Below, one piece after another: positions 24,263-32,904 of a stretch of 64,000 nucleotides of DNA (the first letter of the stretch is position 1; each line of letters opens with the position of its first letter). The translations under genes and the position numbers were made by a program. The stretch comes from Coriobacteriia bacterium (GTDB taxonomy: Bacteria; Actinomycetota; Coriobacteriia; Coriobacteriales; Atopobiaceae). Location of the stretch: assembly GCA_030530145.1 (NCBI GenBank), contig JAUMVN010000002.1, positions 185,375 to 249,374 on the forward strand, written 5' to 3'. A model generated the notes under the pieces. That model did not search any database, was not told the origin of the DNA, and saw only the letters and a program-made list of their open reading frames with translations.

Positions 24263-25873
24263 ATGAAGAAGATCGTGAACTCTGCCGTTACCCGCCGCGC
24301 GTTCCTGGGCGGCTCCGCGGTCGCGGCGACGCTCGGCCTGGCGGCCTGCGGCGGCTCCGGCTCCAGCACGGACTCCGGCTCGTCCGACTCCGCCGGCACC
24401 GAGGGCGGCGGCAGCCTGACCGTCGGCTCCGCGTACTCGCCCTCGTCGTACGACCCGGCTAACTGCTCGTCCGCGTTCTGCCTCTCGGCGAACTCGAACG
24501 TCATGGAGGGCCTGTACAACATCGACTTCACCGACTACAGCGTCATCTCCGGCCTCGCCGACGGCGACCCGACCCAGGTCGACTCCAAGACCTATGAGGT
24601 CAAGCTGCGCGCCGACGCCAAGTTCAGCGACGGCAGCGACGTCACCGTCGACGACGTCGTCTACTCCTTCGGGCGCGCCCAGGCCGACGGCGGCATGTAC
24701 GTCTCGTTCCTCACCATGTTCGACTCCGTCGAGAAGAAGGACGACACCACCGTCACCGTCACCTGCAACATCGAGAACTTCTCGCTGCTCAAGGAGCGCC
24801 TGGCCATCGTCAAGATCATGCCGAGCACGCTTTCCGAGGACGACGCCAAGGCCAAGCCCATCGGCTCCGGCCCCTGGATGTACGACGAGATGTCCGACAC
24901 CTACGTGGTCCTCAAGCCCAACGAGCACTACAACGGCGAGTTCCCGGCCAAGGACACCGAGATGCGCATCGAGTCGCTGACCGACACCACGGCCCGCACC
25001 ACCGCTCAGCAGGAGGGCACCACCCTCGTCACCGAGTCCGTGCCGCCCGAGTCCATCGAGCAGCTCGAGGCCGCGGGCGTGAGCGTCGACCAGGTCGACG
25101 GCTTCGGCACCCGCTTCATCATGTTCAACGTCAAGAAGGCCCCCTGGGACGACGTCAAGGTCCGCCAGGCCGTCATGTACGCGCTCAACACCGACCAGAT
25201 GGTCTCCAACGCGTTCTCCGGCCTCGCCTCCATCGCCACCTCCTACCTGCCCAAGTCCTTCGTCAACTACCACGCCGCCTCCGTCAGCTACACCTATGAC
25301 GCCGACAAGGCCAAGTCGCTTCTCTCCGACGCCGGCGTGACCCCGGGCGCCATCCAGCTGCGCACCACCGACAACGCGCAGGTCGTGGCCATGGGCACCC
25401 AGGCCCAGCAGGACCTCGAGGCCCTCGGCTTCACCGTCGAGCTCGTCTCCGACAAGTCCCCGGCCACCTACGCCGCCATCGACCAGGCCGACGACTCCTG
25501 GGACATCCTCATCGCCCCCGGCGACCCGTCCTGCTTCGGCGGCGACACCGACCTGCTCCTCAACTGGTGGTTCGGCGACAACGTCTGGATGAAGACCCGC
25601 TGCGCCTGGAACACCTCCGACGAGTGGAAGAAGCTCAACGGCCTCATGTCCGACGCCCTGGCGGCCTCCGGCTCCGATCAGCAGGACCTCTGGAACCAGT
25701 GCTTCGACATCCTCGCCGAGAACGTCGTCCTCTACCCGCTGCTGCAGGTCATCACCCCGACGGGCTCCTGGCGCGAGAACGCCAACCCCGACGGCGTCAA
25801 GGTGAGCAGCGACTTCAAGGGCATCGGCACGACCGGCGTCCAGCTTACCGGCATCACCACCGTCACCGCGTAG
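24263..25873 (+). CDS. Extracellular solute-binding lipoprotein, family 5 (SatA/DppA-type)
   Basis: The 536-residue protein has an N-terminus with twin arginines (TRRAFLGG) and a lipobox LGLAAC, so it should be exported, perhaps by Tat, and lipid-anchored. A Gly/Ser linker precedes a family 5 binding fold, recognised by DDVVYSFGRAQ and VRQAVMYALN. Such proteins usually bind peptides, but close relatives in some bacteria (SatA) bind sialic acid. The adjacent nanA, nanK and nanE make a sialic acid-type ligand the better inference. ATG 24263 follows GAGGAAGAGG. An attenuator-like hairpin after the gene would allow more binding protein than permease. Confidence 0.88.
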   Translation: MKKIVNSAVTRRAFLGGSAVAATLGLAACGGSGSSTDSGSSDSAGTEGGGSLTVGSAYSPSSYDPANCSSAFCLSANSNVMEGLYNIDFTDYSVISGLADGDPTQVDSKTYEVKLRADAKFSDGSDVTVDDVVYSFGRAQADGGMYVSFLTMFDSVEKKDDTTVTVTCNIENFSLLKERLAIVKIMPSTLSEDDAKAKPIGSGPWMYDEMSDTYVVLKPNEHYNGEFPAKDTEMRIESLTDTTARTTAQQEGTTLVTESVPPESIEQLEAAGVSVDQVDGFGTRFIMFNVKKAPWDDVKVRQAVMYALNTDQMVSNAFSGLASIATSYLPKSFVNYHAASVSYTYDADKAKSLLSDAGVTPGAIQLRTTDNAQVVAMGTQAQQDLEALGFTVELVSDKSPATYAAIDQADDSWDILIAPGDPSCFGGDTDLLLNWWFGDNVWMKTRCAWNTSDEWKKLNGLMSDALAASGSDQQDLWNQCFDILAENVVLYPLLQVITPTGSWRENANPDGVKVSSDFKGIGTTGVQLTGITTVTA

Positions 25874-25935
25874 CGCAGGGGCCTAAGCGGCAGCCGCAGC
25901 AATCCTGACCTGCGGCGCATTGACGAACAAGAAGT

Positions 25936-25980
25936 GCGGGAGGCCCGAGCGACCGCCAGTTGCTCGGGCCTCCGCTTTAT
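25936..25980 (+). terminator. Attenuating hairpin between binding protein and permease genes
   Basis: A 12-bp perfect stem (25939-25950 with 25962-25973) extended by GCG/CGC is followed only by TTTAT. The weak T tract suggests partial termination. Confidence 0.6.
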
Positions 25981-26026
25981 GGAAAGGCCCTGAGAGCACC
26001 TATACACACGAGAGGGGAGAGCCAAC

Positions 26027-26983
26027 GTGAACAATCTACTGCGCCTTATCGGAAGGCGCCTGATAGCGCTTCCCATCATGGCCTTCGCCGTGACGTTCCT
26101 GATCTTCTTCCTGATGTCCTTCTCGCCCATCGACCCGGCCTACAACGCCCTGGGCGAGAGCGCCACCCCCGAGCAGGTGCAGAAGTACCACGAGGAGTAC
26201 GGCCTCGACGACCCGTGGCCGGTGCGCTATGTCCGCTATATGGGCGACCTGCTCCATGGCGACCTGGGCACCTACAGCGCTCGCCGCAACTCCGTGGCCG
26301 AGCGCGTGGCCAAGGCCCTGCCCGTCACGATGCAGCTGACCTTCCTCGGCCTGCTCATCGGCGCGGTCGTCTCGTTCCTGCTGGGCATCATAGCGGCGCT
26401 CTACCGCGACAAATGGCCGGACCAGCTCATACGTTTTATATCCATCGCCGGGCTGGCCACGCCGTCGTTCTGGCTGGCGGTCCTTCTCATCCTGGTGTTC
26501 TCGTCGTTCCTGCACCTGCTGCCGGCCTCGGGCGCCCTTCCGGACCCCTTGACCAATTTCGGCGGCTACATGGCGCGCATGATCATGCCCGCCTGCGCGC
26601 TCGCCTTCCCCCTGACCGGCCAGATGACGCGCATCGTCCGCACGGCCATGGTCGAGGAACTGGACAAGGACTACGTGCTCACCGCCAAGGGCTCGGGCCT
26701 GCCGCAGAAGGTCATCATCGCGCGCAACGTGCTGAGAAACGCCCTTATCACCCCGGTGACCACCCTGGGCATGAAGATCGGCTACCTCATGGGCGGCGCG
26801 GTCGTCATCGAGGTCATCTTCAACCTCCCGGGCATGGGCATGGCCATCTTGGACGGCGTCGCGGGCAACGAGCCCAACCTGATCATGGGCGTCGTCATCG
26901 TCGTCGCGTTCTCCTTCATCATCATCAACATCGTGGTCGACATGCTGTATCTGCTCATCAACCCGAGGATTAGGAGCGTCTAG
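26027..26983 (+). CDS. ABC importer permease, DppB family
   Basis: The 318-residue membrane protein has about six helices. The inner-face EAA loop, which contacts the ATPase, is seen as MVEELDKDYVLTAKGSGLPQ. The N-terminal SPIDPAYNALGE region is characteristic of the DppB family. It should form one half of the membrane channel, the other half being the N-terminal domain of the next gene. The start is GTG 26027 after GAGAGGGGAGAG. Two bases separate its stop from the next start, so the two are coupled. Confidence 0.93.
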   Translation: MNNLLRLIGRRLIALPIMAFAVTFLIFFLMSFSPIDPAYNALGESATPEQVQKYHEEYGLDDPWPVRYVRYMGDLLHGDLGTYSARRNSVAERVAKALPVTMQLTFLGLLIGAVVSFLLGIIAALYRDKWPDQLIRFISIAGLATPSFWLAVLLILVFSSFLHLLPASGALPDPLTNFGGYMARMIMPACALAFPLTGQMTRIVRTAMVEELDKDYVLTAKGSGLPQKVIIARNVLRNALITPVTTLGMKIGYLMGGAVVIEVIFNLPGMGMAILDGVAGNEPNLIMGVVIVVAFSFIIINIVVDMLYLLINPRIRSV

Positions 26984-26985
26984 CC

Positions 26986-29013
26986 ATGCTGACCCAAAGG
27001 AAAGAGGACTCCGCCAAGCTCGAGGGCATGGCAAAGTCCAGCGGCGGCCCCAAGCTCTCGGGCCTCAAGAACATGAAGACGTCGTCGAAGATCGCGCTCG
27101 CCATCCTGCTCGTCGTGGTGGTCCTCTCGGTCCTGGCGCCGCTCATCGCGCCGTACAGCCCCTACGAGATCGGCACCGCTCGCCAGGCGCCCGACGCGGC
27201 GCACATCCTGGGCACCGACGACAAGGGCCGCGACATCCTCTCGCGCATCCTGTACGGTGGCCGGATCTCGCTCGTCATCGGCTTCGGCGCGACGCTCTTC
27301 GCGCTCGTGACCGGCTCCGTGGTCGGCGCGCTCGCCGCCGTGACCCGCAAGTGGGTGTCCGAGGTCATCATGCGCGTCCTCGACGTGATCATGTCCGTCC
27401 CCGGCATCGCGCTGGCGGCCGTGCTCGTGACCATCCTCGGCAAGTCGGTCCCGGCCATCATCTTCGCCATCGGCTTCATGTATATGCCGCAGATCGCGCG
27501 CATCGTCCGCGCGAACATCGTGTCGGAGTACGGCGAGGACTATGTGCGCGCCGTCATCGTCTCGGGCGCCCGGGCCCCGTGGATCCTCATGAAGCACGTC
27601 CTGCGCAACTGCGCGGCGCCCATCATGGTCTTCACCGTGACGCTCGTGGCCGACGCCATCATCTTCGAGGCGTCGCTCACGTTCCTCTCGGCGGGCATCG
27701 CCGAGCCCACGCCGACCTGGGGCAACATCCTCGCCGACGCCCGCGCCGGCGTGCTCTCCGGCCGCTGGTGGCAGGCGCTCTACCCCGGCATCGCCATCAT
27801 GGTCACCTGTCTCGCGCTGAACATCCTCTCGGAAGGCATCACCGACGCAATGGCCTCCGCGCCCTCCGCCCCGGTGGACGCCGAGAACTCCGAGAGCCGC
27901 CGCGAGGCCGACCTGCTCGTGGCCGACCCGGTCCGCGCGTACAAGGAGCAGGCGCAGAGCCTCTCCGCTCGCCTCGCCGCCCTGCGCGAGGTCGAGCTCG
28001 CCCGCACGGACCGCCGCGTCCCCGACTACTCGGTCGAGCCGCTGCTGCGCGTCAAGGACCTCTCCATCGGCTTCCCGCGCCACGGTGACGTCTCCGTCGT
28101 GGACAGCGTGAGCTTCGACGTGCGCCCGGGCCAGTGTATGGCGCTCGTGGGCGAGTCGGGCTGCGGCAAGTCAATCACCACCAAGGTGATCATGAACCTC
28201 CTGCCCGACTCGGCGCGCATCACCGGCGAGGTCGACTACAAGGGCCAGGACCTGCTCAAGCTCACGCCCGAGGAGCACCGCAAGCTCCTGGGCACCGAGA
28301 TCGCAATGGTCTATCAGGACTCGCTCTCGGCTCTCAACCCGTCGATGCTTATCTCGACCCAGCTGAAGCAGCTCACCAGCCGCGGCGGCACCCGCAGCGC
28401 CGAGGAGCTCCTCGAGCTCGTCGGCCTCGACCCCAAGCGCACGCTCGAGAGCTACCCGCACGAGCTCTCCGGCGGCCAGTGCCAGCGCGTCGTCATCGCC
28501 ATGGCGCTCACGCGCGACCCCTCGCTCGTCATCTGCGACGAGCCGACCACGGCGCTCGACGTCACGGTCCAGAAGCAGGTCATCAAGCTGCTGAACGACC
28601 TGCAGAAGAAGCTCGGCTTCGCCATGATCTTCGTGAGCCACGACCTGGCGCTCGTGGCCGAGGTCGCTAGCGAGATCACCGTCATGTACGCCGGGCAGGT
28701 GGTCGAGAGCGCGCCCACCAAGGAGCTTCTCACCAACCCGGTCCACGAGTACACGCAGGGCCTGCTGGGCTCGGTGCTCTCCATCGAGGCGCACGACGGC
28801 AGCCGCCTGCACCAGGTCCCCGGATCGGTCCCGAGCCCCGCGGACTTCCCGGCCGGCGACCGCTTCGCCCCGCGCTCGAGCCACCCCGAGGTGGGCCTCG
28901 ACGTCCACCCGATCCTGAAGCCCGTTCCCGGCGCCGACCACCACCTCGTCGCCGAGATCCCCGACGAAGACCTCGCCCGCGCCGGTCTCGCTTCTCGCCT
29001 GGAGGTGAGGTAG
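26986..29013 (+). CDS. Fused ABC permease and ATPase (DppC-DppD type)
   Basis: One 675-residue chain carries two importer parts. Residues about 25-285 are a DppC-type permease (GTDDKGRDILSRILYG, then EYGEDYVRAVIVSGA in the EAA loop). After an acidic linker, residues about 345-600 are an ATPase with Walker A GESGCGKS, signature LSGGQCQRV and Walker B VICDEP. The C-terminal tail has GDRFAPRSSHP, where DppD proteins normally have a Cys-rich GC-F-PRCP motif, so that cysteine cluster is lost. No stop or frameshift is seen, so the fusion is genuine. A similar fusion is, to my knowledge, described for the SatC subunit of a Haemophilus sialic acid importer. Confidence 0.93.
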   Translation: MLTQRKEDSAKLEGMAKSSGGPKLSGLKNMKTSSKIALAILLVVVVLSVLAPLIAPYSPYEIGTARQAPDAAHILGTDDKGRDILSRILYGGRISLVIGFGATLFALVTGSVVGALAAVTRKWVSEVIMRVLDVIMSVPGIALAAVLVTILGKSVPAIIFAIGFMYMPQIARIVRANIVSEYGEDYVRAVIVSGARAPWILMKHVLRNCAAPIMVFTVTLVADAIIFEASLTFLSAGIAEPTPTWGNILADARAGVLSGRWWQALYPGIAIMVTCLALNILSEGITDAMASAPSAPVDAENSESRREADLLVADPVRAYKEQAQSLSARLAALREVELARTDRRVPDYSVEPLLRVKDLSIGFPRHGDVSVVDSVSFDVRPGQCMALVGESGCGKSITTKVIMNLLPDSARITGEVDYKGQDLLKLTPEEHRKLLGTEIAMVYQDSLSALNPSMLISTQLKQLTSRGGTRSAEELLELVGLDPKRTLESYPHELSGGQCQRVVIAMALTRDPSLVICDEPTTALDVTVQKQVIKLLNDLQKKLGFAMIFVSHDLALVAEVASEITVMYAGQVVESAPTKELLTNPVHEYTQGLLGSVLSIEAHDGSRLHQVPGSVPSPADFPAGDRFAPRSSHPEVGLDVHPILKPVPGADHHLVAEIPDEDLARAGLASRLEVR

Positions 29014-29835
29014 ATGGCAGACCTGAACACGCAGGAGCCCATCATCTTCCTTGACGACATCTCGGTCACGTTCAAGACGCGCACCGGCTCCATCCTGCAC
29101 CCGAACCTGGTCCACGCCGTCCAGGGCCTCACGCTCAAGCTCATGCCCGGCGAGACCATCGGCCTCGTGGGCGAGTCGGGCTGCGGCAAGTCGACCACGG
29201 CCAACGTCATGTGCGGCCTGCAGTCGCCCACCTCGGGCAAGGTCTACTTCAAGGGCGAGGACGTGACCAAGCGCACGGCCGAGCTCCGCAAGAAGATCGG
29301 CCGCGTGGTCTCGGTCGTCTTCCAGAACCCCGCCACGGCGCTGAACCCGCGCATGGCCGTCCATGACCAGCTCCTCGACCCGCTCGTCGTCCACGGCGTG
29401 GGCTCCGAGGAGGAGCGCGAGGAGCGCGTGCGCGAGCTCTTCGGCCTCGTCGGCCTGCCGTCGTCGGCCATGTACGTCCTGCCCGGCCAGCTCTCCGGCG
29501 GACAGCGCCAGCGCGTCGCCATCGCGCGCGCCCTCTCTCTGCAGCCTGACGTGATCATCGCCGACGAGCCCACCTCGGCCCTCGACGTCTCGGTCCGCGC
29601 GCAGATCCTGAACCTCTTGACCGACCTCAAGCACGAGCTCGGCCTCGCCATGGTCTTCATCAGCCACGATATCCAGACCGAGCGCTACATCTCGGACCGC
29701 ATCATCGTCATGAACCACGGCCAGATCATGGAGGAGGGCCCCGCCAAGCAGGTCTTCGAGGACCCGCAGGACGCCTACACGAAGACGCTCCTGGCGGCAG
29801 CGCCCTCGCTGCTCCACCCGAACCTCGGTCACTAG
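29014..29835 (+). CDS. ABC importer ATPase, DppF family
   Basis: The 273-residue ATPase starts directly after the stop of the fused subunit. It has Walker A GESGCGKS, signature LSGGQRQRV, Walker B VIIADEP and the switch histidine in FISHD. It ends soon after the core (SLLHPNLGH), without the Cys-rich tail present in the second importer of this window. It should pair with the ATPase half of the fused protein. A 9-bp GC hairpin (29844-29875) without a T tract separates it from the esterase genes. Confidence 0.93.
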   Translation: MADLNTQEPIIFLDDISVTFKTRTGSILHPNLVHAVQGLTLKLMPGETIGLVGESGCGKSTTANVMCGLQSPTSGKVYFKGEDVTKRTAELRKKIGRVVSVVFQNPATALNPRMAVHDQLLDPLVVHGVGSEEEREERVRELFGLVGLPSSAMYVLPGQLSGGQRQRVAIARALSLQPDVIIADEPTSALDVSVRAQILNLLTDLKHELGLAMVFISHDIQTERYISDRIIVMNHGQIMEEGPAKQVFEDPQDAYTKTLLAAAPSLLHPNLGH

Positions 29836-29898
29836 GCAATGGCGCGGGCGCGTCCGCGGCGTCGGGCGCGCCCGCCTCGCGTAAGGTGGTGAGAAAAC

Positions 29899-30900
29899 AT
29901 GCCCTTCTCGGCCGAGCGGCTGGCGGAGCTTAAGGCCTGCACGGGCCGAAACCCCGTCCCCGCCGACTTCGACGCCTTCTGGGAGGAGCGGATGGCGGAG
30001 GCCGACGCCGTGCCGCTCGACTATGAGCTGCGGCCATCCGACCAGGTGGCGGACTTCGACACATGCGCCTACCACGACCTTTACTTCACCGGTATGCGAG
30101 GCGCGCGCGTCTACGCCAAGTACTGCGTCCCTCGGGGCACGGACGGCCCCGTGCCGCTCGTGCTGCAGTTCCACGGCTACCCCGGCTGCACCCGCTCGTG
30201 GGCCGAGCAGTCCAGCTGGCCGGGCCTGGGCTACGCGGTCCTCTCTATGGACAACCCGGGGCAGGGCGGGCGCTCCGAGGACGTGGGCGGATTCGCGGGC
30301 ACGACGGTGGCCGGCCATCTGGTCGCCGGGATCGACGGCGGGCCGGAGAACCTCTACTACGTGCGCCTCTACCAGGACCAGCGGATCTTGTGCCGCATCG
30401 CGGCCGAGCTCGCGGGCATCGACCGCTCGCGCGTCTTCGTCAATGGCGGCTCGCAGGGCGGCGGCATGGGCATCGCCTGCTGCGCCCTCAACCAGGGCCT
30501 GGTGCGCGGGGCGTCGATCCTCTACCCGTTCCTGTCCGACTTCCGCGCCGTCTGGGAACTCGGCGCCGACGAGATAGCCTACGAGGGCATCCGCTACTAC
30601 TCGCGCTGGTTCGACGCGGACGGCTCGCGGGCCGACGAGTGGTTCGGCACGCTCGGCTACGTCGACGCGCTCTCGTTCGCGCACCTGGTCCGCTGCCCGG
30701 TGCTCATGGGCACGGGGCTTTCCGACGTCGTCTGCCCGCCCGAGACGCAGTTCGCCGTCTACAACGCGCTCACCTGCCCGAAGCGCCACCTTCTCTACCC
30801 CGATTTCGGCCACGAGGAGATCCAGGCGTTCGATGACCTGATTCCCGGGTTCTACCGCGAGGTGTGCCAGGGGACGTTTAGAGGGGAGGGCGATCTATGA
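29899..30900 (+). CDS. CE7-type acetylesterase (acetyl xylan esterase family alpha/beta hydrolase)
   Basis: The 333-residue alpha/beta hydrolase matches the AXE1/cephalosporin-C deacetylase family in length and motifs. These are the oxyanion loop QFHGYPG, nucleophile elbow GGSQGG (Ser185), the acid in GLSDVVCPPETQ and the histidine in DFGHEE. No signal peptide is present, so it acts in the cytoplasm on imported substrate. Given the neighbouring nan genes, removing O-acetyl groups from sialic acids or related sugars is the likely job; this is inference. Its TGA overlaps the ATG of the second esterase. Confidence 0.88.
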   Translation: MPFSAERLAELKACTGRNPVPADFDAFWEERMAEADAVPLDYELRPSDQVADFDTCAYHDLYFTGMRGARVYAKYCVPRGTDGPVPLVLQFHGYPGCTRSWAEQSSWPGLGYAVLSMDNPGQGGRSEDVGGFAGTTVAGHLVAGIDGGPENLYYVRLYQDQRILCRIAAELAGIDRSRVFVNGGSQGGGMGIACCALNQGLVRGASILYPFLSDFRAVWELGADEIAYEGIRYYSRWFDADGSRADEWFGTLGYVDALSFAHLVRCPVLMGTGLSDVVCPPETQFAVYNALTCPKRHLLYPDFGHEEIQAFDDLIPGFYREVCQGTFRGEGDL

Positions 30901-31829
30901 TGGGCGGCTCCGCAGCTGCGCCCGCGGGCGAGAGGCGCCCGGCCCAGGGCGTGCCCGAGGGCTTCGAGGCGTACTGGCGCGCCCGTGCCGAGGCGTGCGC
31001 CGACCTCGCCGCCACGGCGGCGGTCGACCCCGTGCCCACGGGAATCCAGGCCGAGACGGCCGAGTGCCTCACCGTCGGCTTTACCGCCCACGACGGGCAA
31101 AGGCTCGCCGCGCGCGTCCTTCTTCCCAAGGCGCCGGGCCCGCGCCCCTGCATCCTCACCTGGCACGACGCCGACCGGGGGCCGCGCGGGTGGTTCCACC
31201 TGGCGCGCTACCTGGCGGCGGGCTGCGTCGTCGTGCACCCCGAGTACCGCCCGCTGCCGCGCGACCTCTTCGCCGGCTGGCAAGAAGGGCCCGGCGCCAT
31301 GCCGGCCGCGCGGCTCGTTGAGGACGCGCTTCTTGCCGCGCACCTGGCTGCGCGCCTGCCGGGCGTGGACGCCTCGCGCCTGATGACGCACGGGGAGGGC
31401 TTGGGCGCGCTGCCCGCGCTCGCCGCGGCCGCGCTCGTTCCCGGGGTGGCCAAGTGCGCGGTCCTGAACGCGCAGCCCGCTGCCGCCCGCATCGCTTGGG
31501 AGCAGGGCGTCTCCGGCCCCGTCTACGGGGGCGTCACCCGGCATTTCCGGGTGGACGACCCGTGCGCTGAGCGCGCGGACGAGTACTTCGCCGCGCTCGG
31601 GTGGGCGGACGCGGCCAACTTCGCGGCGCTTCTCCCCGCGGGCACCGGGCTCCTCGACGGCGTCTGCCTCATGGACGGGGTCGCGCCGCCGGCCGCGCAG
31701 CTCGCGGCTTACGAGGGCGCGACGTGCGCGAAGCGGCTCGTTACCTACCCCAAGTACGGCCACGAGCGGCTGAACGACTTCGAGAACCGGCATCTCTCCT
31801 TCATGCATTTCGGCGAGCGTGACGCCTGA
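30897..31829 (+). CDS. Second CE7-type hydrolase, probably inactive (nucleophile Ser replaced by Glu)
   Basis: This 310-residue paralogue overlaps the first esterase by four bases. It keeps the acid (CLMDGVAPPAAQ) and histidine (KYGHERL) positions and the oxyanion region (LTWHDADRG). Where the first protein has GGSQGG it reads HGEGLG, with Glu167 (codon GAG, 31395-31397) at the nucleophile site. It therefore should not hydrolyse esters by the usual mechanism. It could be a partner subunit of the active enzyme, a binding protein or a decaying duplicate. The frame is intact and codon use normal, which argues against simple decay. Confidence 0.82.
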   Translation: MMGGSAAAPAGERRPAQGVPEGFEAYWRARAEACADLAATAAVDPVPTGIQAETAECLTVGFTAHDGQRLAARVLLPKAPGPRPCILTWHDADRGPRGWFHLARYLAAGCVVVHPEYRPLPRDLFAGWQEGPGAMPAARLVEDALLAAHLAARLPGVDASRLMTHGEGLGALPALAAAALVPGVAKCAVLNAQPAAARIAWEQGVSGPVYGGVTRHFRVDDPCAERADEYFAALGWADAANFAALLPAGTGLLDGVCLMDGVAPPAAQLAAYEGATCAKRLVTYPKYGHERLNDFENRHLSFMHFGERDA

Positions 31830-31922
31830 GACCGCGCATGAGGGTCTAGCATCGACCGCGCCCCACAAGGGGCTGCGTTGGGGGAGAAGCCCCCGGCGCA
31901 AAGGAAAGAAAGGTATGTAAGC

Positions 31923-32843
31923 ATGGCTGACTTCAAGATCCGCGGCGTCGTTCCCCCCGTCGTCGTCCCCGACACCCCCGACCACGAGCTCGACGTCCCC
32001 TCGTTCGAGCGCCTCATCAACCGCATGATCGACGCCGGCGTCGACGGGCTCTTCTTCCTCGGCTCGTCCGGCGAGGTCGTCTTCTCCACCGACCTGCGCC
32101 GCCGCCAGGTCATCGCCGAGGCCATCCGCATCGTCGACCACCGCGTCCCGGTGCTCGTGGGCATCATCGACACCGAGACCGACCGCATGGTCGAGCAGGG
32201 CAAGGTCGCCCAGGAGCTCGGCGCGGACGCCCTCGTGGCCACCTGCCCGTTCTACGCGCTGCAGGGCATGGCCGAGGTCGAGGAGCACTTCCGGATCCTC
32301 CACGAGGAGCTCGACCTGCCCATCTTCGCCTACGACATCCCCGTGTGCGTCCACACCAAGCTCCCCTGGAAGCTCCTGGCCAAGCTCGGCGCCGAGGGTG
32401 TGCTCGCCGGCGTCAAGGACTCCTCCGGCGACGACGTGGGCTTCCGCTACCTCGTCCAGGAGAACGAGAAGCTCGGCCACCCGATGAGCCTTCTCACCGG
32501 CCACGAGGTCGTCGTCGACGGCGCCTACCTCGGCGGCGCCGACGGCTCGGTCCCGGGCCTCGCCAACGTCGAGCCCTATGGCTACGTGCGCATGTGGAAG
32601 GCTGCCTGCGCCGGTGACTGGGCGACGGTCAAGGCCGAGCAGGACCGCCTGAACGAGATCTCCCACATCTGGGACGTGACCTCGGGCGTCCAGGGCTACG
32701 CCGGCGGCGTCGGCGCGTTCAAGACCGCGCTCAACCTCATGGGCATCTTCGACTCCCCGACGATGCCGCGCCCGGTCAAGGCCATGACCGGCCAGAACGT
32801 CGAGGCCATCCGCAAGGTCCTTCTCGACAACGGCCTGCTGTAG
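31923..32843 (+). CDS. nanA: N-acetylneuraminate lyase (dihydrodipicolinate synthase family)
   Basis: The 306-residue TIM-barrel aldolase is expected to split N-acetylneuraminate into ManNAc and pyruvate. The catalytic pair falls at Tyr137 (FAYDIP) and Lys165 (GVKDSSG), the same numbers as the known Tyr137/Lys165 of E. coli NanA. GSSGEV forms the carboxylate-binding loop. ATG 31923 lies after GGAAAGAAAGG. The intergenic region before it holds two small hairpins (31858-31899) but no clear terminator. Context with nanK and nanE supports lyase over dihydrodipicolinate synthase, though the fold alone would not decide. Confidence 0.88.
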   Translation: MADFKIRGVVPPVVVPDTPDHELDVPSFERLINRMIDAGVDGLFFLGSSGEVVFSTDLRRRQVIAEAIRIVDHRVPVLVGIIDTETDRMVEQGKVAQELGADALVATCPFYALQGMAEVEEHFRILHEELDLPIFAYDIPVCVHTKLPWKLLAKLGAEGVLAGVKDSSGDDVGFRYLVQENEKLGHPMSLLTGHEVVVDGAYLGGADGSVPGLANVEPYGYVRMWKAACAGDWATVKAEQDRLNEISHIWDVTSGVQGYAGGVGAFKTALNLMGIFDSPTMPRPVKAMTGQNVEAIRKVLLDNGLL

Positions 32844-32904
32844 CGAGCCCGCGGCGCCGCAGCCGCCCCAGCCTGACCGCACTTTTGCCCATTAGGAGGC
32901 GCAC

